64,000 nucleotides of DNA from Trebonia sp963774945 (GTDB taxonomy: Bacteria; Actinomycetota; Actinomycetes; Streptosporangiales; Streptosporangiaceae): the NCBI GenBank assembly GCA_963774945.1, contig CAVZHA010000015.1:1520022-1584021 (forward strand), written 5' to 3'. Below are positions 17,770 through 26,273 of the stretch, one piece after another (the first letter of the stretch is position 1; each line of letters opens with the position of its first letter). The notes beneath the pieces are model-generated. The model ran no database searches and was not told the DNA's origin. It was given only the letters and a program-made list of their open reading frames with translations. The position numbers and the translations under genes are program-made.

Positions 17770-18803
17770 CGTCGTGTTCCCCGTCTTGAGTGGTCCTGGG
17801 ACTTCGCGTCGTACCGGTCGTAGGCATCGACGATCTTCCCGACGAGCTTGTGCCGCACCACGTCCTGGCTGGTCAGCCGGGAGAAGTGAATGTCCGGGAC
17901 GCCGTCGAGAATCTCCTGGACCACGCGCAGGCCGCTGACCTGGCCGTCGGGCAGGTCAACCTGGGTGACGTCGCCGGTCACGACCATCTTCGACCCGAAC
18001 CCGAGCCGGGTCAGGAACATCTTCATCTGCTCGCGGCTGGTGTTCTGGGCCTCGTCGAGGATGATGAACGAGTCGTTCAGCGAGCGGCCGCGCATGAACG
18101 CCAGCGGCGCGATCTCGATCGTGCCCGCCGCCATCAGCTTCGGGATCGAGTCGGGGTCGACCATGTCGTGCAGGGCGTCGTAGAGCGGGCGCAGGTACGG
18201 GTCGATCTTCTCGTACAGGGTGCCGGGCAGGAAGCCGAGCCGCTCGCCGGCCTCGACCGCGGGCCTGGTCAAGATGATCCGGTTGACCTCCTTGGCCTGC
18301 AGCGCCTTGACCGCCTTGGCCATCGCCAGGTAGGTCTTGCCGGTGCCGGCCGGGCCGACCGCGAACACGATCGTGTGCTTGTCGATCGCGTCGGCGTAGT
18401 GCTTCTGGTTCAGCGTCTTGGGCCGGATCGTCCGGCCCCGCGAGGACAGGATGCCCTGGGTGAGCACGTCGGCCGGGCGGTTCCCGGGCTCGTCTGCCTT
18501 GGGCGCGCGCAGCATCGCCACCGTGCGCTCGACCGCGTCAGGGGAGAGCTCGGCCCCCTTGCGCTGCAGCTCGAGCAGCTCGTCGAAGAGCCTGCCGACG
18601 AGCTTGGTCTCCCGCGGCCGCCCCGACACGGTGATCTCGTTGCCGCGGACGTGGATATCGGCGGAGAACTCCCGCTCGATGACCTGCAGTAGCTCGTCGC
18701 TGGTGCCGAGCAGGCCAACCATCGAGTGGCCGTCGGGGATGACGATGCGGATCTGCGAAGTCGCCGGCCCCGCCGTGGGCAAGTCGCTGCCTGTGTCTGT
18801 CAA
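17766..18803 (-). CDS. phoH: PhoH family ATPase
   Basis: A 345-residue protein. An N-terminal KH-like RNA-binding segment (about 20-100) precedes a P-loop ATPase/helicase-like domain with Walker A GPAGTGKTYL and Walker B FIILDEAQN. Other signatures are GFLPGTLYEKIDPYLRPLYDAL and SKMVVTGDVTQVDLP. PhoH proteins are associated with RNA metabolism and are almost always next to ybeY, as here, where they overlap by four bases. Cytoplasmic. Confidence 0.94.
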   Translation of the reverse strand: MTDTGSDLPTAGPATSQIRIVIPDGHSMVGLLGTSDELLQVIEREFSADIHVRGNEITVSGRPRETKLVGRLFDELLELQRKGAELSPDAVERTVAMLRAPKADEPGNRPADVLTQGILSSRGRTIRPKTLNQKHYADAIDKHTIVFAVGPAGTGKTYLAMAKAVKALQAKEVNRIILTRPAVEAGERLGFLPGTLYEKIDPYLRPLYDALHDMVDPDSIPKLMAAGTIEIAPLAFMRGRSLNDSFIILDEAQNTSREQMKMFLTRLGFGSKMVVTGDVTQVDLPDGQVSGLRVVQEILDGVPDIHFSRLTSQDVVRHKLVGKIVDAYDRYDAKSQDHSRRGTRR

Positions 18804-18823
18804 TTCACTGCTCTCGGGAGATG

Positions 18824-19180
18824 TCAGCCGGGCGGCCAGGTCATCGGACGCCCGCCAAGGACGTGCGCGTGCGCGTGCCCGACGGTCTGCCCGCCGTCCG
18901 CGCCGGTGTTGAAGACGATCCGGTAGCCGGAGTCCTCGACCCCTTCGGCGGCGGCGATGGCGCGCGCCGCGGCGACGAGCTCGTCAAGCAGCCCGTCGCC
19001 CGCCTCGGCCAGCGCCGCCACGTCGGCGTAATGATCCCGGGGGATCACCAGGACGTGCGTCGGCGCCTGAGGGTTGATGTCACGGAAAGCGAGAGTCCGC
19101 TTTCCGTCCAGCACGATCGTGGCCGGGATCTGTCCGGCAGCGATACCGCAGAACAAGCAATCTGGCACGTCCACGATCAT
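18824..19180 (-). CDS. HIT family protein (HinT-like)
   Basis: A 118-residue histidine-triad nucleotide-binding protein: CLFCGIAAGQIPATIV at the start, and the active site GHAHAHVLGG near residue 105 with the His-x-His-x-His triad. Hint-type enzymes hydrolyse AMP-lysine or other purine phosphoramidates. The Cys pair in CLFC with downstream His may bind zinc. TATGAT overlaps the ATG at 19180 and lies seven bases before an in-frame GTG at 19168, so a leaderless start at that GTG is an alternative. It stands at the head of the phoH-ybeY-CBS series. Confidence 0.92.
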   Translation of the reverse strand: MIVDVPDCLFCGIAAGQIPATIVLDGKRTLAFRDINPQAPTHVLVIPRDHYADVAALAEAGDGLLDELVAAARAIAAAEGVEDSGYRIVFNTGADGGQTVGHAHAHVLGGRPMTWPPG

Positions 19181-19533
19181 AGTGGCCCGGTGGTAGCGCC
19201 CGGTGCCGACGCGCCCGCAGGCTGGCCTGGTGCCGGCGCCGGGGGCGTGGGCGTGAACGACACATTGATATACATCGAACCCAGCGAGTTGGCACCCGTT
19301 CCGCCTGTCCGGCCGGGAATTAACCCATGCGTCACCTATTACTCATCGGTAGGCAGCAGAAAACCCACGGTCCGGCTCGCCCATCATCCTCTTAAGTGCC
19401 GCCCCCACCCGTCATGACGGTTATTCTTGTCTTTCCGCAATCCTGCGGCGGTTTCTGGGGTGGAGTTACCGAATGTGGGTCTGGCAGCACATGATCGTCA
19501 CGCAGCGTCGCCCTCTGTTCGGCGCGCCGTTGG
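19181..19533. promoter_or_regulatory. divergent intergenic region between HIT and sigma-factor genes
   Basis: About 350 bases with lower GC than the surroundings (around 19260-19440) and no convincing gene. It must hold the promoters of the leftward HIT-phoH operon and the rightward sigma-factor operon. TATGAT near the HIT start is the only hexamer I would point to. Confidence 0.4.
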
Positions 19534-20457
19534 GTGCCGGGGGACGAAAGCGGCGCCAACGCGGTGGCTAAGCCCGTGAATACCGTGGTCGACGCCCAGG
19601 CCAGGGCGGCTGTCCGAGGCAGTCCCGCCGCGGACCCGATTCTCGCGCCCTTGATTGACCCAGCGGTCTCTGACACTGCGGTCGCGCAAGACGCTGCCGT
19701 CTCTGCGGACACTCCAGAAGTCGCTGAGGACACTCCGGACTCGGAACCCGGGCAGGCCGATGTCGAGGGAAATTCCGGAAAATGCGTAAACCTCGACACA
19801 GACGGTGAACCTCCCGACGACGGTCCGCGTCCTACAGTGGTGACGGCAACACTCTCGGAGACCGCGGTCGAGCCTGAGATCGCGCTAGCCGACGAAGCGC
19901 TCGCCCCCGAAACGTCCGCCACCAGCGCGTTCGACGCCGAGGATGAGCGCCAGCCTGCCGTCTGGGCGGCCGCTGATGTCGTCACCGAGATCTACTTCGG
20001 TCATTACCACTCGCTCGTCCGGCTCGCGGTGCTGCTGGTCCACGACGTGCAGACGGCCGAGGAAGTGGTGCAGGACGCCTTCGAGGCGATGCACCTGGCG
20101 TCCAGGCGGCTCCGCGACTCGGAGCGGGCCCTGCAGTACCTGCGGCAGACCGTCGTCAACAAGTCGAGGTCGGTGCTGCGGCACCGCAAGGTCGTCGACA
20201 TGCACGCGCCCAAGCCCGCTCCGGACGAGCCGAGCGCCGAGCACGCGGCGCTGGCGATCCTCGAGCGCTCGGCCGTCGCGGCGGCGCTGCGGGCGCTGCC
20301 CGAACGGCAGCGCGAGGCCATCGCCCTGCGCTACTACGCGGACTTCTCCGAGGCCGACATCGCCAAGGCGATGGGGATCAGCAAGGGCGCGGTGAAGAGC
20401 CACACGGCCCGGGCAATGGCGTCGCTCAAGACAATGCTGTCCCAGGAGTCGTCATGA
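19534..20457 (+). CDS. ECF-type RNA polymerase sigma factor with acidic N-terminal extension
   Basis: A 307-residue protein whose last 165 residues are an ECF sigma factor. Region 2 is YFGHYHSLVRLAVLLVHD with AEEVVQDAFEAMH. Region 4 is LPERQREAIALRYYADFSEADIAKAMGISKGAVKSH, an HTH close to the SigE-like group of streptomycetes. Residues 1-145 are acidic, Ala/Pro/Thr-rich and low in structure, which is unusual for ECF factors; the true start may be later. The start taken is GTG 19534. The next gene begins 30 bases downstream on the same strand and encodes a membrane protein, so the pair may work as sigma factor and membrane partner. Confidence 0.85.
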   Translation: MPGDESGANAVAKPVNTVVDAQARAAVRGSPAADPILAPLIDPAVSDTAVAQDAAVSADTPEVAEDTPDSEPGQADVEGNSGKCVNLDTDGEPPDDGPRPTVVTATLSETAVEPEIALADEALAPETSATSAFDAEDERQPAVWAAADVVTEIYFGHYHSLVRLAVLLVHDVQTAEEVVQDAFEAMHLASRRLRDSERALQYLRQTVVNKSRSVLRHRKVVDMHAPKPAPDEPSAEHAALAILERSAVAAALRALPERQREAIALRYYADFSEADIAKAMGISKGAVKSHTARAMASLKTMLSQESS

Positions 20458-20487
20458 CGCGGCCGACGAAGGCGGGCTGGTGACGGC

Positions 20488-21732
20488 ATGACCACACCAG
20501 AGGGCGGCATGGAGGAGACGCTGCGGCGGGGCCTGGCCGAGGCCGTCGGCGGGGTCGAGCCGGGCGCCGACGGGCTCGAGCGGATCCGCGCCAGGATCAG
20601 CGGCCGCCCGCCCCGGCCGTGGTGGCTGACCGTCGGCGTGGACGCGCTCGACGCGGCCAGGAACTGGGTCTGGCGCGGGCACTGGTCGTGGCACTGGAGC
20701 GGGGCGTGGCCGACCGCGCTGCCCGCGGCGGCCGGCCTGGCGCTGCCCCGGTTGTCGCTGCCGCACCTGTCGTTGTCGCGGTTGTCGTTGTCGCGGTTGT
20801 CGTTGTCGCGGTTGTCGTTGTCGCGGTTGTCGTTGTCGCGGTTGTCGTTGTCGCGGTTGTCGTTGTCGCGGTTGTCGTTGTCGCGGTTGTCGTTGCCCCG
20901 GCTTCGGCGCCTGCCGCGGCCGGGCGAGCTGCTTGGGCTGGGCTCGGCCCGGTCCGGGCGCAACGCTTCCCTGCTCAACGTCGGCTGGCTGCGGCCGGTG
21001 GTCGTGCTGGCCGGGATAGCCATCATCGCCAGCGTCTCGTTCGGCGTGCAGCCCTTCCGCCAGGCGATCATCCAGGCCAGCAATACCGTCTTGAGCCAGT
21101 CGCAGCCCTCCGGCGGCGCGGGCACCGACGGCAACGGCTCGCAGGCGGGCAACGGAACCGGCGGGCCGGGTTCTGGCGCGACGTCGGCCGGCGCGCAGAG
21201 CACGGCCCTGGGCGCCGGCGCGACCTCGTCGAGCGGGGGCGCGTCACCGCGCCCGTCCGCCTCCTCGAGCTGCGCGTCGCCGGTCACGACGGCCCTGACG
21301 AACACGGCCGCCGCCTCGCCCGCCCCGGTGACGACGGCCGCCCCCACGACGACGGCCAAGCCGAGCAGCGCGGCCTCGGCCGGCCAGCTGAAGACGGAAC
21401 TGCTGCTGCGGAACCTGGTGCCGACCACGTCACCGTCGCCGTCCGGGTCCCCGACCCCGTCGTGCGCGACGCCGAGCCCGTCAGTCACGCCCACCCCGAC
21501 GACATCGGGCGGCTCCCCCACCACATCGTCGACGCCGAGCGACGGCGCCACGTCACCGTCGCCGACCACATCGCCGACGCCCACGCCGACCACCGGGTCC
21601 CCGACCCCGACCCCGACGCCGACCGATACCGGCAGCGACGGCCCGACCGACTCCCCGACCGACCCGGGCGGCGACACCGGCAACACCGGCACCGGCGACG
21701 GGGGCGGCAGCGGCTCGACGCCCGGCTCCTAG
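20488..21732 (+). CDS. membrane protein with LSLSR repeats and Ser/Thr/Pro-rich tail
   Basis: A 414-residue protein of no recognised family. Residues 1-90 are cytoplasmic-like and contain Trp-rich NWVWRGHWSWHWSGAW. Residues 94-133 are eight exact repeats of LSLSR. One membrane segment (VVVLAGIAIIASVSFGV, about 173-190) follows, then about 220 residues of Ser/Thr/Pro/Gly-rich sequence that looks extracellular and possibly glycosylated. Position directly after an ECF sigma factor is where an anti-sigma factor is usual, but no zinc-binding anti-sigma motif is visible. The partner role is inferred from context only. Confidence 0.75.
   Translation: MTTPEGGMEETLRRGLAEAVGGVEPGADGLERIRARISGRPPRPWWLTVGVDALDAARNWVWRGHWSWHWSGAWPTALPAAAGLALPRLSLPHLSLSRLSLSRLSLSRLSLSRLSLSRLSLSRLSLSRLSLSRLSLPRLRRLPRPGELLGLGSARSGRNASLLNVGWLRPVVVLAGIAIIASVSFGVQPFRQAIIQASNTVLSQSQPSGGAGTDGNGSQAGNGTGGPGSGATSAGAQSTALGAGATSSSGGASPRPSASSSCASPVTTALTNTAAASPAPVTTAAPTTTAKPSSAASAGQLKTELLLRNLVPTTSPSPSGSPTPSCATPSPSVTPTPTTSGGSPTTSSTPSDGATSPSPTTSPTPTPTTGSPTPTPTPTDTGSDGPTDSPTDPGGDTGNTGTGDGGGSGSTPGS
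20767..20886 (+). repeat. in-frame 15-bp tandem repeat, eight copies
   Basis: Eight 15-base units (TTGTCGTTGTCGCGG, the first with CTG) run without any other base change and encode LSLSR eight times; a ninth diverged unit follows (20887-20901, LSLPR). Near-perfect identity at third positions indicates recent expansion. Confidence 0.95.
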
Positions 21733-21790
21733 ACGCCCGTGTCCGAGGCCAGTTCGCGGATGACATGCGCGAGCGGTCGTCCGGGTGTCG

Positions 21791-21958
21791 TCAATGCGCC
21801 AGCAGGTGCACGACCAGGGCGAGGGCACCGAGGCCCAGGGCGAGCTTGAGTGCGAGGAGCACGAAGCTGCCGGCGATGGTGATCAGCCAGCCTCGCCGGG
21901 TCCTGGGCCGGCGGATGCGCTTGAGGCCGGGCCAGCGCCCGGTAGTCCGCTCAGTCAC
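21791..21958 (-). CDS. small membrane protein (55 aa), coupled to VOC gene
   Basis: A GTG-started frame of 55 codons that begins inside the stop codon of the VOC gene (GTGA overlap, 21955-21958). The N-terminal half is strongly basic (LKRIRRPRTRRGW). The C-terminal half is one hydrophobic helix (LITIAGSFVLLALKLALGLG, then ALALVVHLLAH). Codon use is typical of the genome. A single-pass protein with positive-inside topology is predicted, N-terminus in the cytoplasm. No family recognised. The stop-start overlap argues for translation together with the VOC protein. Confidence 0.6.
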   Translation of the reverse strand: MTERTTGRWPGLKRIRRPRTRRGWLITIAGSFVLLALKLALGLGALALVVHLLAH

Positions 21959-22344
21959 TGGCAGGCCGGCGCGTTCCAGTCAAGGAGCTGGACGATGACG
22001 CCATTGGGGTCGGTGACCTGAAACGCGCGCTCGCCCCAGGGCTCTTCGCGCAGCGGCATGGTGATGTCCACGCCCTCCTCGCGCAGGCGGGCCAGCTCAC
22101 CCTCAAGGTCCTCGACGACGAACACCAGGATCAGGCCGGCTGCGTGGGTGTCGCGCTGGTCCTCGGGCAGCACGGGCAGGCCGCTGCGCAGGAAGGCGAC
22201 GTGCATCCCGGCGTCCTCGCGTGCCAGGGAGGCGAAGCCATCGGCTGCCATCTCCTGCTGGAACCCGAAGTGGCTGGTCAGGAACGCGGCGGAGGCGGGC
22301 ACGTCGGCGACGTTGAGGGATACGGCGGAAGCGGTGATCTGCAC
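21955..22344 (-). CDS. VOC family protein (glyoxalase/bleomycin-resistance fold)
   Basis: A 129-residue protein from GTG 22342-22344, which has GAGGAG eight bases upstream; the open frame further up overlaps the operator. The sequence VQITASAVSLNVADVPASAAFL to ERAFQVTDPNGVIVQLLDW shows the paired beta-alpha-beta-beta-beta modules of the vicinal-oxygen-chelate fold, with a Phe-Gly-Phe turn (HFGFQQEM). Such proteins isomerise, cleave or bind small molecules, including drugs. Divergent from a TetR regulator and separated from it by a compact GTAC array, so it is probably its target. Confidence 0.85.
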   Translation of the reverse strand: MQITASAVSLNVADVPASAAFLTSHFGFQQEMAADGFASLAREDAGMHVAFLRSGLPVLPEDQRDTHAAGLILVFVVEDLEGELARLREEGVDITMPLREEPWGERAFQVTDPNGVIVQLLDWNAPACQ

Positions 22345-22387
22345 GGAAGGACTCCTCGGCTGGGCGACCGGAACGGCAATCAACACC

Positions 22388-22425
22388 GTACTCAGTACAG
22401 TGTACATCGTACAACGAAAATGTAC
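22388..22425. promoter_or_regulatory. operator: four GTAC words at 7-bp spacing between VOC and TetR genes
   Basis: GTAC occurs at 22388, 22395, 22402 and 22409, exactly seven bases apart, and once more at 22422. Each adjacent pair is a palindrome (GTAC-nnn-GTAC). It fills the gap between the divergent genes, the expected place for a TetR autoregulatory site. Confidence 0.65.
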
Positions 22426-22439
22426 GGGAGAATGTTCCC

Positions 22440-23210
22440 ATGCCCACCGAACACACCAGCGGCGGCGACCCGGCCCGCACTCTGCAGCTGCTCTGGCGCG
22501 AGCCCAGCCCCGCAGACTCTCGGCGCGGACCGCCCCAGGGCCTAAGCGTCGAGCGCGTCGCCGCGGCCGCGATCGCCCTCGCCGACACCGACGGCCTAGG
22601 CTCAGTCACCATGCGCGCGGTCGCCCACGCCCTCGGCGTGGTGCCGATGTCGCTGTATACCTACGTGCCGGGCAAGGCCGAGCTGCTCGACTTGATGCTC
22701 GACACGGTCTACCTGCAGATGCCCCGCGGCGACCTGTCCGGCAGGCCGTGGCGCGAGCGCCTGGCCGCCGTCGCCCAGGAGAACCGGGACCTGTTCACCC
22801 GGCACCCCTGGATCGCCGAGGTCTCTACCAGCCGGCCACCGCTCGGCCCCGGGCTGATGGCCAAGTACGAGCACGAACTTCAGGCGCTCGAAGGCCTCGG
22901 GCTCGACGACGTCGAGATGGACGCCGCCCTGACCTTCCTGCTCGGCTTCGTCCAGGCCGCCGCGCGCTCGGCCGCCGAGGCGGCCGCCGCCCGGCAGGAC
23001 AGCGCGATGAGCGAGGAGCAATGGTGGGCCGCCAACGCCCCCCTGCTCGCCCGGGTGTTCGACGAGGCGGAGTACCCCACGGCCTCCCGTGTAGGCGCCG
23101 TCGCAGGCGCCGTTCACGGCGCGGCCTATGACCCCGACCACGCCTACACCTTCGGCCTGCAGTGCGTCCTCGACGGCCTTGGCGCCCTCATCGACACCAG
23201 CGACGCCTGA
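22440..23210 (+). CDS. TetR family regulator
   Basis: A 256-residue repressor. The N-terminal HTH spans about residues 40-85 (VERVAAAAIALADTDGLGSVTM then VVPMSLYTYVPGKAELLDLM). A 38-residue extension before it is common in TetR-class proteins with the TetR_C domain. The C-terminal ligand domain is Ala-rich and carries HPWIAEVSTSRPPLGP. Divergent from the VOC gene across the GTAC array, it likely represses both the VOC operon and itself, released by an unknown ligand. GGGAG precedes the ATG. Confidence 0.9.
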   Translation: MPTEHTSGGDPARTLQLLWREPSPADSRRGPPQGLSVERVAAAAIALADTDGLGSVTMRAVAHALGVVPMSLYTYVPGKAELLDLMLDTVYLQMPRGDLSGRPWRERLAAVAQENRDLFTRHPWIAEVSTSRPPLGPGLMAKYEHELQALEGLGLDDVEMDAALTFLLGFVQAAARSAAEAAAARQDSAMSEEQWWAANAPLLARVFDEAEYPTASRVGAVAGAVHGAAYDPDHAYTFGLQCVLDGLGALIDTSDA

Positions 23211-23329
23211 TGCGCGCCTGACTGCGAAGTGACTGACCGGCGCGCGGCCGGGCCCGGAACGGGTCGCGGAAGGACCGGACCGGGCCGGCCGGTCACCCGG
23301 GCACCGCGCTCGGCGCTACTGTGGCCGGC

Positions 23330-24082
23330 ATGGAATCGCTCGCGCCAGCCGCAGGCCCGCCGGTCTTCCTGGTGTCGCCCGGCCAGCTGAGCGGGCCGGC
23401 GGTGACGCTGACCGGCCCCGAGGGCCGTCACGCGGCTGTTGTCCGCCGCCTGCGGTCGGGCGAGCGCGCGGACGTCAGCGACGGCGCCGGGACGCTGGCC
23501 GAGGGGGAGGTCACCGCCGTCGGCAAGGACTCGGTCACGATCGAGATCCGGGTGACGCGCGCGGTCCCGCCGCCGCAGCCCCGGCTGGTCGTCGCGCAGG
23601 CGCTGCCGAAGGGCGACCGGGGCGAGCTCGCGGTCGAGCTGATGACCGAGGTCGGCGTCGACGCGGTCCTCCCGTGGTCGGCCGAGCGCTCGATCACCCG
23701 GTGGCAGGGTGACCGGGGCGAGCGCGCCCTGTCCAAGTGGCGCGCCACCGCCCGCGAGGCCGCCAAGCAGTCCCGCCGCGCCTGGCTGCCAGAAATCGCG
23801 GCCCCGGCCGGCACCGCCGCCCTGGCGAAACGGGCGTCGGCCGCTAGCTGCGCGATCGTGCTCGAGGCGGACGCCGTGCGCAAGCTGCACGAGCTGACCC
23901 TGCCGGCCGAGGGCGACGTGCTGCTGATCGTCGGCCCGGAAGGCGGCGTCAGCCCGGCCGAGCGCGCCGCCCTCCGCGAAGCCGGCGCGATCGAGGCCCG
24001 GCTTGGCCCGACCGTCCTGCGCACGTCCACCGCCGGCGCGGTCGCGGCGGCCGTCCTGCTCGCGCGCACGGCCCGCTGGTAA
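23330..24082 (+). CDS. rsmE: 16S rRNA (uracil-1498-N3)-methyltransferase
   Basis: A 250-residue SPOUT methyltransferase. The N-terminal PUA-like domain carries GPEGRHAAVVRRLRSGE. The SPOUT domain carries QALPKGDRGELAVELMTEVGVDAVLPW, and the knot region LIVGPEGGVSPAERAAL and LGPTVLRTSTA binds S-adenosylmethionine. ATG 23330 is preferred; a GTG nine bases upstream is in frame. In relatives rsmE lies between dnaJ and the HIT gene on the same strand. Here it points the other way and converges with dnaJ, with the TetR/VOC and sigma-factor genes inserted between it and HIT. Confidence 0.93.
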   Translation: MESLAPAAGPPVFLVSPGQLSGPAVTLTGPEGRHAAVVRRLRSGERADVSDGAGTLAEGEVTAVGKDSVTIEIRVTRAVPPPQPRLVVAQALPKGDRGELAVELMTEVGVDAVLPWSAERSITRWQGDRGERALSKWRATAREAAKQSRRAWLPEIAAPAGTAALAKRASAASCAIVLEADAVRKLHELTLPAEGDVLLIVGPEGGVSPAERAALREAGAIEARLGPTVLRTSTAGAVAAAVLLARTARW

Positions 24083-24110
24083 CCAGCCGGAGGCGAGCGG
24101 GAAAATACGG

Positions 24111-25256
24111 CTAGCGGCCGTTGAAGGCGTCGCGCAGGCGGGAGAAGAAACCCTGCTGGCCGGGCTGGAACTTACCTGGCGGCGCCTCCTCGCCGCGAAG
24201 CTTGGCCAGGTCGCGCAGCAGCTTCTCCTGCTCGGCGTCGAGGCGGCTCGGGGTCTCCACCGTGACGTGGATGATCAGGTCGCCGCGGCCGCTGCCGTTC
24301 AGGTGCTTGACCCCGAGCCCGTACAGCGGGAGCACCTGGCCGGACTGGGTGCCGGGACGGACGTCGACGTCGTTCGGGCCGTCCAGCGACTCGACCGACA
24401 CGGTCGCGCCGAGGGCGGCCGCCACCATCGGGATCGTCAGCGTGCAGTGCAGGTCGTCGCCCTGCCGTTCGAAGATCGCGTGCGGCTTCTGCACGACCTC
24501 GAGGAACAGGTCGCCGGGAGGGCCGCCGCCGGGGCCGGTCTCGCCCTCGCCCGCCAGCTGGATGTGCGTGCCGTCCTCGACGCCGGCCGGGATCCGCACC
24601 TTCATCGTCCGCCGGCTGCGCACCCGGCCGTCGCCGTCGCACTCCGGGCAGGGCCGGGGCAGCACGGTGCCGAAGCCGCCGCAGTTCGGGCAGGGCTGGC
24701 TGGTCACGACCTGGCCAAGGAAGGACCGCCGGACCTGGCTGATCTCGCCCCGGCCCTGGCAGACCTCGCACGTCACCGGGTGGGTGCCGGGCGCCGTGCC
24801 CTCGCCCGAGCAGGTCGGGCAGACCACCGCGGTGTCCACCGTGAGCTCGCGGGTCGCGCCGAAGGCGCACTCCGACAGGTCGAGCTCGATCCTGATCGTC
24901 GCGTTGCGGCCGCGCCGGGCCCGCGACCGCGGGCCGCGCGCGGCCTGCCCGGTCGCGCCGAACACCGCGTCGACGAACTCGCTGAACGGGAAGCCCGCGG
25001 TGCCGAACCCGCCGAAGCCGCCCGCGCCCGCGCCGGCCGTCGCGAACGGGTCGCCGCCCATGTCGTACATCTGGCGCTTGTCGGTGTCCTGGAGGACCTC
25101 GTAGGCCTGGTTGATCTCCTTGAACTTCTCCTGCGTCTCCGGGTCGGGGTTGACGTCCGGGTGCAGTTCGCGGGCCAGCCGGCGGTAGGCGCGCTTGATC
25201 TCATCCTGCGAGGCGTCGCGCCGCACGCCGAGCAGCGCGTAATAGTCCTCAGCCAC
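24111..25256 (-). CDS. dnaJ: molecular chaperone DnaJ (DnaJ2)
   Basis: A 381-residue type I J-protein that stimulates DnaK. The J domain begins YYALLGVRRDASQDEIKRAYR with HPDVN. A Gly/Phe-like linker follows, then four zinc repeats (CPTCSGEG, CEVCQGRGE, CPNCGGFGTV, CPECDGDGRV) and the substrate-binding C-terminal domains. The start is GTG 25254-25256, sharing one base with the TAG stop of hrcA, so it is coupled to hrcA and under the same CIRCE control. Confidence 0.96.
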   Translation of the reverse strand: MAEDYYALLGVRRDASQDEIKRAYRRLARELHPDVNPDPETQEKFKEINQAYEVLQDTDKRQMYDMGGDPFATAGAGAGGFGGFGTAGFPFSEFVDAVFGATGQAARGPRSRARRGRNATIRIELDLSECAFGATRELTVDTAVVCPTCSGEGTAPGTHPVTCEVCQGRGEISQVRRSFLGQVVTSQPCPNCGGFGTVLPRPCPECDGDGRVRSRRTMKVRIPAGVEDGTHIQLAGEGETGPGGGPPGDLFLEVVQKPHAIFERQGDDLHCTLTIPMVAAALGATVSVESLDGPNDVDVRPGTQSGQVLPLYGLGVKHLNGSGRGDLIIHVTVETPSRLDAEQEKLLRDLAKLRGEEAPPGKFQPGQQGFFSRLRDAFNGR

Positions 25257-26260
25257 TATGACTCCCCGAGAATCTGGCCGACGTACCTGGCGACCGCGCG
25301 GACCGCGCCCATGGTGCCCGGGTAGTCCATCCTGGTTGGCCCGAGCACGCCGAGCTTGGCGACGACCTGCCCGCCTGAGCCGTAGGCGGCGGTCACCACC
25401 GACGTGCCCTGCAGGCCGGTCTCCGCGCCGATTCTGACGGTCAGGGCGGACGGGCTGGCGGCCTCTCCGAGGAGGCGCATCAGTACCACTTGTTCCTCCA
25501 GTGCTTCGAGCACGTCACGGAGCCCCTTGCCGAAGTCGGGGGCGGCCAGGTTGGCCGCGCCGCCGAACACCACGCGCTCCTCGTGCCGCTCGGCGAGGCT
25601 GTCGAGCAGCGCGGAGAAGACGGCCCCGGCGTTCGATCGCTCGGGAGCGGGGATCCGGTCCGCCAGGCCGACGACGGTCGCGGCCGCGTCGGAAAGCTTA
25701 TGGCCATCGAGGCACGCGTTCAGCACCGCCCGCAAATGAGCGATCGACTCCGGCTCCGACGCGTCCGGCAGGTCCACCGTGACCTGCTCGACCCGGCCGG
25801 TGTCGGTGATCAGGACCAGCAGCACCCGCTGCGGGGTGAGCGAGACCAGCTCGATGTGCCGGACCGCCGACCGGGACAGCGACGGGTACTGGACCACCGC
25901 CACCTGCCTGGTCAGCTGGGCGAGCAGCCGAACCGTCCTGGCCACGATCTCGTCGAGGCTGTAGGCCCCGGCCAGGAACGCCTCGATCGCCCGGCGCTCG
26001 GCCCCGGACATCGGCTTGATCGACGACAGCCGGTCGACGAACAGCCGGTAGCCCTTCTCGGTCGGGATCCGCCCGGCGCTGGTATGCGGCTGGGCGATGA
26101 ACCCCTGGTCCTCGAGGACCGCCATGTCATTGCGGATCGTCGCAGGCGACACGTCAAGCCCGTGCCTGTCAACGAGCGACTTCGACCCCACCGGTTCAGT
26201 GGTGGACACGTAGTCCTCGACTATCGCCCGCAGTACCGCTAGCTTCCGATCGTCAAGCAC
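25256..26260 (-). CDS. hrcA: heat-inducible transcription repressor HrcA
   Basis: A 334-residue repressor of the CIRCE regulon. The winged-helix N-terminus (LDDRKLAVLRAIVEDYVSTTEPVGSKSLV, HTH with VSPATIRNDMAVLEDQGFI) is followed by a GAF-like domain and a dimerisation region. I choose GTG 26258-26260 because AAGGAGG lies eight bases upstream; an in-frame GTG nine bases earlier overlaps that site. A CIRCE inverted repeat lies immediately upstream, so the hrcA-dnaJ operon is autoregulated and heat-inducible. Confidence 0.96.
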   Translation of the reverse strand: MLDDRKLAVLRAIVEDYVSTTEPVGSKSLVDRHGLDVSPATIRNDMAVLEDQGFIAQPHTSAGRIPTEKGYRLFVDRLSSIKPMSGAERRAIEAFLAGAYSLDEIVARTVRLLAQLTRQVAVVQYPSLSRSAVRHIELVSLTPQRVLLVLITDTGRVEQVTVDLPDASEPESIAHLRAVLNACLDGHKLSDAAATVVGLADRIPAPERSNAGAVFSALLDSLAERHEERVVFGGAANLAAPDFGKGLRDVLEALEEQVVLMRLLGEAASPSALTVRIGAETGLQGTSVVTAAYGSGGQVVAKLGVLGPTRMDYPGTMGAVRAVARYVGQILGES

Positions 26261-26273
26261 CGTGTTCACCTCC

